DNA of 64,000 nt from Blastocystis hominis (Eukaryota > Sar > Bigyra > Opalinata > Blastocystidae). Positions 9,568 through 20,689 of the stretch are shown piece after piece (position 1 is the first letter of the stretch; each line of letters begins with the position of its first letter). The stretch is from NCBI RefSeq assembly GCF_000151665.1, contig NW_013171849.1, positions 248,001 to 312,000 of the forward strand, in the 5' to 3' direction. Position numbers and translations under genes: made by a program. Under the pieces are notes generated by a model, which was not told the DNA's origin, made no database searches, and worked only from the letters and a program-made list of their open reading frames with translations.

Positions 9568-11313
9568 CTAATTGACCTCGTTCTCCAGGAGCGGCGCTTC
9601 CACCGATCCATCCACCTTTGCTCGCTTCTTCGATCGCTCCTCCACCTCCGTATACAGCGATCCCTTCGGCTCGTTTACGGACTCAGGCAGAATCCACGTC
9701 AGAACCACGCAAACCACCGTCAGCAGAGCCAGCACATACATGCTGAGTCCATAATTGAAAGGGAACGGACGCGGCTTCGCGATGCTCCACGCGAATAAAA
9801 TCGGAATCAACGTCGGTCCCTACGTCAAAACCCGTCCACACACCGACAAAGAAGCGAAGAAGTCCCGCCAACACTTGACTCAAACTATACGCCTTGGCTC
9901 GGAATTCCTTGTAGCACGCATTGGCAATGAGCACATACACCGCAGTGTTGTTAAGCCCCCATACCAAGATGGTTGGTAATCAATCGGATATTTAAAGAGA
10001 ATCGATCGAATGATGTGGAACGTCGAGATCATTCCGTACAGCACCGCGATTTCCTGCGTGGTTCCCAGCGAGTTCAGCATCGATACCAGCGGATGCAGCG
10101 CCAGAACGAACACCTGCACGACGCTCAGCACCCAGTAGGAGGTTCGCGTACTGCTCACTGCCGACACGGCAGGGAAGAGAAGCACTAGCCATAAGCCACA
10201 ACTCCACAATCCGACAAGTCGCCATTTGCATCGGACACACGAAGCTCACGACCCAGCCCAGCACTTTCTTGTCCATATCGAACCCTCCAACCGAGCGCGC
10301 CGCGGCCAGCCAGACGGGGAGAAGCGTATCATACGTGCCTTGGATGAGTCCCTCGATCGCTACATCACAAAACAACTCCATTCAAACCATAAAGCAACAC
10401 AGAAATCAGCGTCAGCTTGTCCTTAAACATCGAGATGTAGTTGTTCTGGCTCATCAGCAGCATCACATGCTCTTCATCGTCCAGACTCTCCGCACGGCCG
10501 CGCTTTCGCAGAATACCCGACATTTTCTGCGCCATCGCCTCGCTGACCTCCTTCTTTCGCTCGCGTTCCTCCTTCGGGAAGGTCTCGTCCACCCACCGCA
10601 AGATCAGCAAGCAGCCTACGTCCCACCAAGCGAAGAACCATACACACGAAGCTTCCGAAGCCGCAGAGACACAGAGGAATCGCGAAGGGAACACGCTTCA
10701 GATAGGGAAGACGGTCGATGATGGGGGCGAGCAGTTCTTCCGGGTCGGAGAGATAGCCTCCAACGATGGGACCCGCAGTGCTCGCCAGAGCCATCGAAAG
10801 AAAGATCAGACCGGTGGTGATGGGAAGCATGTCGGGAGAACACACTTCCGTGAGGACGGTTTTGCAGATTCCCAAATAACCGTCGAGCATTCCCCAGAGC
10901 AAACGAAGAGAGATGGCCACATAGAAATTGGTCGACAAACCAAAAAGACTCATAACGACTCCGTTCGCTGCAGTTAATAATGCCGATTACGCCTACCGAG
11001 TGTAATGATCAGCAAGGCAGTCTTTCTTCCAGAACGATCAGCATACCAACCCCAAAATAGACAGCCGGGAATCTGACCAATATTGTACATCGAAATTAAG
11101 TAGCCTGCATAATTACCAACCTTGTTTTGTTCAATCTAATTGTGTTCACATCGCAAATAGCCCTACATCAGGGAAATATGTCGGAATAAGGAAAGGAAGA
11201 GCAGCGTAGAGCAGGGCACAAACCAATTGCTGAATGAAAATCACAAACAGAATAACGGACACAATTCTCCAGTTGATGATTCCCTTCTGGTCCTTAATAT
11301 TCACTTCCTCCAT
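9568..11313 (-). CDS. Major facilitator superfamily transporter
   Basis: The product begins MEEVNIKDQKGIINW and has about 12 predicted membrane helices spread over many small exons. Recognisable parts are LFVIFIQQLVCALLYAALPF (TM1), a motif A-like region after TM2, RLLWGMLDGYLGICKTVLTE, LIFLSMALASTAGPIVGGYLSD (typical MFS motif C, G-P-x-x-G-G), a long central cytosolic loop (FPKEERERKKEVSEAMAQKM), and a C-terminal tail rich in acidic residues (KGSLYTEVEERSKKRAK). The order and motif C make it an MFS carrier of the sugar/multidrug/ZIF1-like kind. The substrate is not evident. The start at 11313 is chosen because upstream frame has no supported exon. A diverged poly(A) motif (TGTTTGCT) follows the TAG at 9568. 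Confidence 0.78.
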
Positions 11314-11622
11314 AAATGATGCAGTAGAAATGGAAATATTTGTAGAAATCGGAAAAAAGGTGGATTTTTGTTGTGTATTCTGCTGAAATCTCTTAATATA
11401 CACGAATATGAGATTATCAAGAGAGTAGACCATTCTCTGTGCATAAAAATGCATGCAGAGTGCCATACCATCCTGCAAAAATGCACGTTTGTGTAAATTG
11501 CGCAGCGTGATGCAAAACTCAACAATCTTGTATGCATAGTGGAGAACCTCTAGTAGTACCCAAATAGCAGAATGTTACGTCCCAGCTCATTCGACCCTGG
11601 ACCCTGGACCCTCTCTCTCTCC

Positions 11623-11630
11623 AACAAACA
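11623..11630 (-). other. Polyadenylation motif TGTTTGTT of the importin gene
   Basis: On the minus strand it lies about 22 bases after the TAA stop at 11653, with the characteristic T five bases upstream. Confidence 0.65.
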
Positions 11631-11652
11631 ATGCAACAACACACTCCACAGC

Positions 11653-14600
11653 TTAGTTACTCAAAATGCTGTTCACAGCCATCCGCATGTCGGGCTCCAG
11701 TCCGTTCAGCAATCCATTCAGCTGTCGTCTGTCCAAACTCTTCAGAATCTTCATAATCTCCATCTTCGTCTCGTCATACGTGATTTCATACTCATTATCT
11801 CCGTCATCATACGTCGGCAGCAGCATCATCGGCAATGCCTGCATCACCGCATCCATCACGTTTTTATTGTTGAACAGTCCGTGGTTCGGCTTCTCCAGCT
11901 CCATCACCACGCGCTCGTGCACGTCCTGCGCCTCCGCCACGTCCTCCATCAGCGGCAAGTGGCTCACAAACAGCTGCAGCGCCTGATCGGCCTGGGAAGG
12001 TCCGAGATTGCCGGGACAGCCGAGCAGCAGCGAGAAGATCGCCGACAGCGCGTTGTCCGTCGCGCTCGCGTACTTCTCGTCCTCCGCCTCCTGGCTCTGC
12101 GCCACGCGGAGCAGCGCGGAGAGAATGGCCTGCGCCTGCGGCGCCACGACGGCGTTGAAGCGCTCGATGGCGACCTTGACGCCGAAGAGAACGGCCTGGC
12201 GGAGCGCGGGGTCCTCGCAGTGCATGTGCTGGTGGAAAAAGCCGAGGAGGTCGTTGACGACGGGGGCGACGACGTCGGGCGCGTAGAGCATGAGGTCGTC
12301 CATGCTGCAGACGCCGACGAAGAGGATGTACTCGAAGGGAGACGCCATGTACTTGGCGCAGAAGGGAGAGATGTATTGCTGGTAGAGCGGCGCGATCGAG
12401 TTGCCCGCGAAGCGGATGATGTAGCCCAGCGCGTCCAGGAGGTTCTCCACGCAGTCCTTCTCCTCGCCGGCCTCTTCTTCGAACTCGTTGCGCGCGTCCT
12501 CCATCTCGCGGTCCTCGAAATCTACCTCTTTGTACATCGCCTCCAAGATCTCCACGGACTCCTTCAGGAACTCGAGGAGGTTTTCCACCACCGAGGGCAG
12601 CGAGTCGGAGGGAATCGGCATGCGCTGGTTCTGGAACATGTGATGGCTCTCATCGCCGCTCTCATAGCACGTCTACGATTCGAGAGGTCGCTGTGGGGCT
12701 ACGCAGAAAATGTCGCGGAGCGATTCAGCGATGCAGCTTCGCTCCGTCGCGGCGTCTTCGGCCGTGTACTGCTCGATCAGCATCTTCACGGTCTCGTTGT
12801 AGAGATCCAGGCACTGCTGCGCCGTGGTCTGGTTGTTGCGCAGGCCGTTCACCAGCAGCGTGAAGAGCTTGGGGAGAATGCGGGCGCAGAGGTTGCGGAC
12901 CTCCTCGTGCCACGTGAAATCGACGAGGGGCGAAATGGCGGCGAACACATCGCCAACGTGGGGAATGAAGGAACCAAAAGGAAGGGGTGAGTCAAAGAAT
13001 GGGAGTTGGAATGAGTCAAAGAATGGGAGTTGGAATGAGTCAAAGAATGGGAGTTCGAATGAATATAACAAAGGGGAATCCCAATGAATTCAAAGAATGG
13101 AAATCTCAATGAATTCAAAAACTAAAAACTCCAATGAAAACACACAGGAATCAAATGAACTCACTTCCCAATTCCAATCCGAATTCAACTCTCACTTCAA
13201 TGAACTCACACAATCACAACAACACTTAAAGGATATGAATGGAAGCATCATGCTATCCGCATCAATAATCAGATTGTGAATCAAACGCACCGCATTGGAC
13301 ACCACCTCGATCGCCGTCGTGTTGATCGACATCTGCACCTTGCCCATGTTCTTCGTGTCCATCGTCAATCGCTCCACGCCATTCTCGTTCTGGTACTCGG
13401 GACCCGCCACCACCTGCTTCAGCGAATAGTCCACGTTCGTCTTGGTCAGCTCGATCAGCTTCGGAATCATCACCACGAGGAACTGCTGCTTGTTCTCCGT
13501 CTCGCAGTACTGGAAGATCTCCGCCATGCAGTCCAGCAGACCGTTCATCAGCTCGTCTCCGCTCGAGTAGTTGTTCACCTGGTTCATCAGGAACTGCATG
13601 ATCTCCCAGGCCTCGCTCTTGTTCACCACGTCCTTCATCGACGCCACCAGCGACGCTACTTCGCACGCTCTCCCCTGTGTCCTACACAAGCACACGCACG
13701 CCGCCACGTGCACGTTCATCGTCTCCGTCGTCGCCGCCGAGCCCAGAATGCCGAGCAAGCCCTGAATGATGGTGTGGAAGTACGGCGCGAAGTCCTCCTT
13801 CGTCGCTCTGCACAGATTGCCGATCGCAGAGATCGCCTCCGACTGCACCGACGGCATGCTGCGCGTCAGCCCCACCCCGCACCGCTACTTCACCGAGCAC
13901 AGACTGTACATCCACTGCGTCAGCGGCTCCAGCACGTTCTTGAAGATCTTCTTGCTGATCATCTCGCACGAGCAGAACTGTCCCACGCAGGACGCCGCGA
14001 TCGCCTGCACGCGCAGGCACGGGTTCTTCTGCACCAGCTGCAGCACGCTCTGCAGCACCTGCGCGCCGCACTTCTTCTGGAACGTCACCGGCAGTGCCAC
14101 CGACACGTAAGCAATCGCCTGCAGCGCCACGAACACAACGCGCGGATGCGCTACGCGTCAATCTCGCCCAACACCCCGACCGTCGTTCAGTCCGTTCAGC
14201 ATCATCGTCGTAATCCACGGCAGATTCGCCTCCACCTGCTTCTTGCAGCCGTCCGCGATGTGGCAGATCAGCACGTACGTCGCGCGGCGGATCTTCCAGT
14301 TCTCCGACCGGCTGCACTGCGTCATCAGCTGCGTGGCGGGCTTGTACGCCGCGGCGTGCAGCGCGTCCGCGAGGTTGGCCACCATCTACCTCGCATTTCC
14401 TCTCGACTCCTACCATAATTCCGGCCACATGGGGACTGCTGTTGTCCTCCGAGAGCTCGTCCTCGTCGCCGAACACGCCCTGCTCCCAGGACGCGTCGTC
14501 GCTGATGTCGCTGATCATCTGCACGGCGATCTCCAGGTACTTCGTGATCGCGCCTGCGTTCTTCCGGAAGAATCCGCCGTTCTCCTCCGCGATCGACGAC

Positions 14601-15673
14601 ACGATGTTCGCCGCCAGCGACCGCGTTCCCGTGAAGAACGACTCGTTCCCGGCTATTCGTTACGCGGCCACAGCGAGTCTACCGATCGCCAGACACATCT
14701 CCACGATCGGACCCACCAGCTGCCGAGCAAAGTCGCAGATCACGCTAGGCGTCACACGGACCGCGCTGCTCCCACCTCGCACAATTCACCAGGTCCTCCA
14801 GCAGCGACTGCAGCGAATCTTCGTCCTGCGCGTTCAGCACCAGCTGCACCGTGTTGATCACCGCGGGGAGAGCGCTGACGAACGTGGAAACCACGTTCTC
14901 GACCTCCATTTCGGTCATGATCTTCATCGTCGTCTGTTGGTCAGCGCGGATCAGCAAGGACATACGCGGGCCGCAGCGACTTGGAAGGCGAGATTCGAAC
15001 TCTGCAGCGAGCCGCTCAGAATGGAGACGATCTCCGTGATGTGCTCAGCGACGAGCTTTGATTGAGGCGAAACTTAGAAGGTACAGATTCGTTGCTTTCG
15101 CTCAGCTCGCCGAGGAGGTACAGGCCTTCCACGCGGACTTCGGATTCCTGGGAGCAGGCAGAGAGAACGAAGGGGAACAATGCCGGCCACTCGGGCTCCA
15201 GACTGCTCACTTGGGAAATTAGGTCACACAGATTGTGGCGAACGCGACCATCGTTCTCCACTTGGAACAACTGGGGTAGGAAGGATAAAACTAGGGAGAA
15301 TAACAGAGGAAGCAATACTTTGGCCTTTCTTCTGGTCATCGAGCTGGCTCCAAGCTTTCTGTGTAACTACCTTGCGAAGAATGACAACAACGAACGATTT
15401 CACCGAGGAATCCGTGGTGGAGGAAATAATATTAAAGAACTGGTCAATCACCTGTACGTGAGACAAAAAGAATGCGTAAAACATTCAGAACGTCCTCATT
15501 CAGCAACTTGTCAAGATGTGCCTCAGCCTAGGTGGAATGAACTCCGATAGGTTGTACATTATCACGGACTGCATTATCAGGAGACCGAAGAGCATTGATG
15601 AACTCAGCAAACTCAGGAGTACTATCGATAACAACAATAGGAGTGGATCAAAATACACAGAATTCGAAGACAT
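11653..15673 (-). CDS. IPO5: Importin-5/RanBP5 (Kap121/Pse1) nuclear import receptor, interrupted by a tandem repeat
   Basis: This is a HEAT-repeat karyopherin of about 1,000 residues. The N-terminus is rebuilt from tiny exons: a 35-bp and a 30-bp intron give MSSNSVTPEFAEFINAL and RSPDNAVRDNAEAHLDKLL, the importin-5 N-terminal helix pair. Later segments are typical HEAT helices, for example SENWKIRRATYVLICHIADG, VFVALQAIAYVSVALP and TDNALSAIFSLLLGCPG. The C-terminus RRQLNGLLNGLEPDM matches the importin-5 end. It should carry ribosomal proteins and histones into the nucleus in a Ran-dependent way. Between 12,960 and 13,250 the frame is broken by a tandem repeat with no usable 3' splice site (see repeat and finding), so the gene may be damaged, misassembled or unusually spliced there. 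Confidence 0.82.
12988..13210. repeat. 24-bp tandem repeat inside the importin gene
   Basis: Three near-perfect 24-bp copies starting TGAGTCAAAGAATGG (12988-13059) are followed by progressively diverged copies to about 13,210, keeping the TGAATTCAAAGAATGG theme. On the minus strand the unit would read as an LPFFDSFQ-like peptide. The flanks (importin codons for MLPF and SFIPHVGD) look like the two halves of one original junction. Confidence 0.8.
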
Positions 15674-17999
15674 CGCTAAAAGAAGGAGTAATAATGATTT
15701 GGTGATAAGGAGAACGGCATAAATCGGCGGTATTTCTGGAATTCAGAAAGAACCAAAGATTTTAGAGAGAAATAGATTATGCGATTTGGGGTGTATGATA
15801 GAGTTTATCGTAGTAGTAGTAGTAATAGTGGTAATACTATAAGAAGGATTCCAGCATATTACCTGGGAGAAAACACAAAATAGAATAGGAAAGTGTTTGC
15901 AAACACTCAATACTGGGAAGAAAAGAGAGAATGGATAGGACGATAAAGGAACATGATTGTAGAGTGTGAAAAGGTGAAAGGTTGACGAATGCTGCCTGTG
16001 CTGTAGACCTTTTCATTTTGAAAGTGATAGTCGTGCATTTACAGCGAGAAAGTAAATATTTTTAATAAAAAAAGGGTCTGTCTGCTATCAATTGTTACAC
16101 GTTCAACAGATTAGGAAAAATCTAAATCAGCAGATACTATGGAGAAGAATCAGGGATATTTCACAAATAATGCTTCCATTGCGTAAAGTATTGTTGAATA
16201 ATGGGTAGCAAACATATTTTTGGATTAGATACATAAAATGAATTTGAAAAATAAACTAATTGCATTCCTATGACCTAACAAACCTTACTGAGCTTGTTGG
16301 AAATATGAGTATAAAGCAATCTGTAATAGAATCGCAATAAGAATGTTTTTCATATAATAGACTGTTGTCTTGTGTGTATGCTGAATGTATTAGAAGATGT
16401 ATCTATGTGAATGGAATTAATTGTGTGTATTAAAACTGATATGGCGTAATGCCAGTATTGTTGCTTTGCTATTTACTGCGTAATCCATGACAAGCAATAG
16501 TTTTAATCCAGCGGATTGTTATTGATTTATTTTTAAATATCTGATTCCATCACTGCTTTTTTTAATTTATTATTAGTGATAAGAAGGAATCGCTTAGAAA
16601 CAACAACACTGTACAGCAAATCTTTCAAAATACATTCTATTTTTGTAGGTTTTTCATTTCTCCAAGAGTTCGACTATATTTAACCGAAATGCACATATTC
16701 TAAAACTGCACAGATCTCTTTTGTTCACATTGTGAATTATATTATAATGTTATGACAATGAGCCTAATCCGTGTTTTGTTTTCAGTTTTCAAATGATTGT
16801 ATAGTATTTTGAATTATCATAATCAAATAGCGTTTTACAAATATAATAGTAAATTGAAATAACACTCAATAGTTACAGATAACACTGATAAGACCAAGCA
16901 TAGATGAATCACTCACGTTAATTTATTAATTCCGCTGTTTTATAATGAGTTCTATTAACCAGCAATAAATGTATATAGCATTGTACATATTTACATATAA
17001 ATGTCATTTTTACAGAATGAACTGTACGTAGCTATTACATGATTCCATTTATATATGTTATATCTCTTATACTTTTTCACAATAATATTCATTCAGAATA
17101 ACGTCCTTAATATGGGAAATAGGGTAATCATAAATTGAAAAAAAGAATATCATTATTTTATTCATAAAGTGAATTTGTAGTAAATCCTTATCGTATCTAT
17201 TCATCATCATCAGCGCTTAACTTATTTAAGTCTTTTTCGTAAAGGATTTATCGATAACACTATTTTGTACGGTTTATTCTTTTGTTATTGATCACAAACT
17301 CATTTATAATTCATACAAAAAAGAACTGGATCTCACAAAATCAATGCTATTTTACTATACTGATACCATATTGTGTATTACTAACTAGTTCAATTTACTG
17401 CATCAAATATCAAGCTATTTTACTGTAAATACAACAACAGTACAATTATTCTTGATAAGAATATCTGAAAATAGAACTTCTGTGGATAATTGATATAAAC
17501 AAAAGCAAAAGCAATTGAAAGAAATAATTAATATGCAATTACGTTGTGATTAGTATTGCAAACACTCATTCAATCATTTCACAAAATATTATTTACCAAT
17601 CGTAGTGCTAAAAAGATATCTAATTAGCAATGTACCATTTGTTTCATATCTTATCCATTATAAAAAGAATGTAGAAAAGTAATGTATATTAACCCACATA
17701 TATATATTTATAATTGAAAACTTGCTTATTCACAGTCACTGCCAATCTCCAAAACCAAGTAAAAACAATTTTGAGATAATTTTAAACAATCCAGTTCATG
17801 CACTTGATCGAATCAATTCAATCCTTTAGAATCTAGTGATTTGCCAAGAATTACATATTTCTATATTGATTATTGCATCATATATGATTATCTCACTTTA
17901 ACTTTTCCATTTCTCTTAGTTCTTTACTTACATTTAAAACATCGATTGCATAAAGGATTGAAACATTCAAGCTGAATTAACCTAGGTTATGATGATAAT
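15674..17999. other. AT-rich intergenic DNA without genes
   Basis: No open frame over about 80 codons, no conserved motif and no clear repeat unit. The composition drops sharply to AT-rich just upstream of the importin start. It marks the edge of the housekeeping block. Confidence 0.7.
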
Positions 18000-18239
18000 A
18001 AGAGTCAATCGATGATCGGATCCTAATCAATGACCAGAGAATTATGATACGATGTTTAAAACAAAAAATAACACAATATTAGCAATGAATATGCAATGGT
18101 CATTAAATGGAATGAAACGTATATAGAATGTGGATTCAATGCTGGAATTACTCATCATCATTATCAGAATCTGATAGAGAACATATAAAAGATTCAGAAT
18201 CAGAATAAAACTCAGAATCAGAATCATCAGAATAGGAGT

Positions 18240-20534
18240 TCGATCCATAATTGATTTTAACAATATCAGTGAGAATAGGAGAAACATCTATGACTTATAA
18301 ATACACTCAAGAATAACTCGAAATTGATTTCGATCGAACATACATAAACGGAATTAATTCTACAAATCCATTATTACGAAAATCTTTATATATATTACCA
18401 TAAGGTAGGTTGACAATTTGAATAATTGGAATATCTAAATACTATCAATATTTATCAGTTAGAACTACTTTCCAAAGTCACCCAACGAGGCCAAACGAAA
18501 CTACAATGAACAGAGTTGATATACATTAGAATTGGAAGATCTACAAAACAAATCATTTCAAATCAACTCATTTGTACTTCGTATTATTAAGGAACATGAA
18601 TCATTCTTCCATCTTCCTTCAAGTGCACAATCACCGAGTTTAATGGATTGTAATGATGGAAGATCTATATCAATCATTTCATTCCAATTCATTCAATACT
18701 TTCAATTATTGTTGATAAGGAATCAGCGAATGCATCATCACCTAATGTAATGGATTGTAGATTTGGAAGATCTATGCATTATTGAAATATTCAATATCAT
18801 ATCAATACCTCGAATCACAAATGAACTACACCAGAAATTGCGTGAATAACTTCCAATTGTACCAATTTGAATGGATTGTAATTGTGGCAGATTCTTCAAT
18901 TCAAAGTCTCCAGCATAATCACTGAAACTCCATTCACCAATATGAATGGATTCCAATGATTCACAATTCAATATGTGGAATGATTTCGATTTGTCATATC
19001 CATAATCATTCTTTGTCTGAGTAAATGAATTCTTTCCGATTTTGATAGTTTTCAATCGATTCAATCCATCGATTTGGAATGTTTTCACTGATCCAAAACA
19101 TTCATCGCCGATTTCGATTGATTCCAAATTGTACAACAATGAAACATCCCAATCAACCAATACACAATAGTCACTCAGTTTCAAATGTTTGATTCTGATA
19201 TTCAGTGGTTCTGAACCATTTCCTTCATACTCAGTATCACATTCAATTCCATTATACCATTCACATTCATTCACTAATTTACCATATCGATCATAGACTT
19301 TTCCAATTCCAAAACGATTATCATCACACCAATATCCTTCATATTCCACTCCACCATTATTATGATAACTCGTTCCATATCCAAATCGTTTCCAATTGAT
19401 CATTATGCCCTTGTACACCAAAAATCCATCATCATCATACATTTCACCATATCCAAATGGAATTCCAAACTTGTTTTCTGTCAATACCAATCCTTCAAAT
19501 CGACTTCCATGATCCAAATCCACGATTCCTTCTTCTTCTACTTCTATGGATTGTTCTCTATTATATGAAATATCGCCAATTCGATGATTTCCAAACACTT
19601 TCAACACTTTCTGCTCATTGACCACAAATCCTTGATTCATAAATACTCCATTATCGAATTGCAATACTACACATTCTCTATTACTCAATATGAGTGAAAT
19701 CCAGCCATATGGTTTCATTTCTTTGCCCAAGCATCCCTGCACATTTTGAATCATAGAACTATCAAAATGATAATCACTAATAGCAGAATTGACAAAATCA
19801 GCAATGTTTTGCATGGAAATGAAAAGAAATATGGTAAAACGGTTTTTTTGGAAACAAGATCTGTTTCATTATTTCTCGATAGAACACACGTCATGGATTA
19901 TTTGGTATGTCTTTGATATGCTGGTATGTTACAAACTAGAATAGATAGGATAAAACCTCATTTTCTCCACCCATTTCTATTTTTCTATATTTCGGTGCAT
20001 TTCCATCTATTCATTTATTTTTGTGTTATATTTAGTTACTTATAGCTATAATTGTAAATTATTACGCATTTTCATCACCTTTACTCTCTCCTGTCAGAAT
20101 GGCTGTTCTATTAAGTCTATAATGGATATATGTTCTTCAAAATATATCAATTATGTGTTCGTTAATCTTGTTTTGCAACAATCGAACTCACAATAGTGAA
20201 TACTGTTGGAATGGTTTGATTCGTAATAGAGAGTATGGCAGTAGTATGTAGAATGCAAAATCCATCATGTCTATTTGACAAGTGGTTTATTGTATTGATT
20301 CTCTGTTGATACTTCGATTCTCTTCTGTCACAATGATCATCCATATTGAGTACAAAGAATGATATTGCAGAGAAAGGAATGTGGTTCATAGATTGAAATG
20401 GTGAATAGGAATCATAGTATCATTAAACAAAACAATCGATTGAATAATATGATGGATGGAATGTGTGAATCCTATGAATGAAAACCTTGCTTTCTATTTG
20501 ATCAACAAAACAATGTGAAATGCAATGTGATTAA
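18240..20534 (-). repeat. Segmental duplication, copy A
   Basis: This stretch is nearly the same as 34,670-36,919 (copy B) in the same orientation. It includes the MORN/LRR gene, its decayed 3' array and about 700 bp of upstream non-coding DNA with the same landmarks (for example TTTCTCGATAGAACACACG near 19,875 and 36,258). Similarity stops abruptly at about 20,534, where Polinton-related DNA begins. The gene-bearing part is also present inverted at 44.27-45.96 kb. Confidence 0.8.
18738..19814 (-). CDS. MORN-repeat plus BspA-like leucine-rich-repeat protein, copy A
   Basis: An uninterrupted frame of 358 codons starts MQNIADFVNSAISDY. Residues about 100-200 hold three to four MORN-type repeats (FGYGEMYDDDGFLVYKGIM, FGYGTSYHNNGGVEYEGYW, FGIGKVYDRYGKLVNECEW). 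These are followed by LRR units of the L-x-S-I-x-I-G-x-x-S/C-F type (LESIEIGDECF, LKTIKIGKNSF, LESIHIGEWSF, LQSIQIG). MORN repeats often bind membranes; BspA-like LRRs occur on surface proteins of several protists. No signal peptide is seen. The reading frame ends early: further LRR units (DLPNLQSITLG, DLPSLQSIKLG, DIP...) are recognisable in other frames downstream to about 18,240, so the 3' end is frameshifted. Codons are very AT-rich, unlike the housekeeping genes. Confidence 0.6.
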   Translation of the reverse strand: MQNIADFVNSAISDYHFDSSMIQNVQGCLGKEMKPYGWISLILSNRECVVLQFDNGVFMNQGFVVNEQKVLKVFGNHRIGDISYNREQSIEVEEEGIVDLDHGSRFEGLVLTENKFGIPFGYGEMYDDDGFLVYKGIMINWKRFGYGTSYHNNGGVEYEGYWCDDNRFGIGKVYDRYGKLVNECEWYNGIECDTEYEGNGSEPLNIRIKHLKLSDYCVLVDWDVSLLYNLESIEIGDECFGSVKTFQIDGLNRLKTIKIGKNSFTQTKNDYGYDKSKSFHILNCESLESIHIGEWSFSDYAGDFELKNLPQLQSIQIGTIGSYSRNFWCSSFVIRGIDMILNISIMHRSSKSTIHYIR

Positions 20535-20689
20535 AGTAGTAGAGAAATGACGGATAACGCGTGGAGACCTTTGGCCGCCTTTTTCGGTTATTGTCTACCC
20601 GGTTGCCTTGATGTCCATGGTGCAAAACGCGCGGAAACCAATAGCTGCCATTTTCTGCCCTGCTGCCCTAAATAAAAAACAACTCGTCT
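20535..20689. other. GC-rich junction between MORN duplication and Polinton remnant
   Basis: A short GC-rich stretch contains two related segments about 75 bp apart (ACGCGTGGAGACCTTTGGCC and ACGCGCGGAAACCAATAGCT, each followed by a TGCC-rich tail). It lies exactly where similarity to copy B ends and 1 bp before the polymerase stop. It could be an element terminus or rearrangement scar. Confidence 0.4.

Noticed and set aside
18042-18287. 81-codon hydrophobic ORF
   Set aside because: Antisense translation of a TCAGAA-type repeat; related repeats occur at 33,150 and 45,800.
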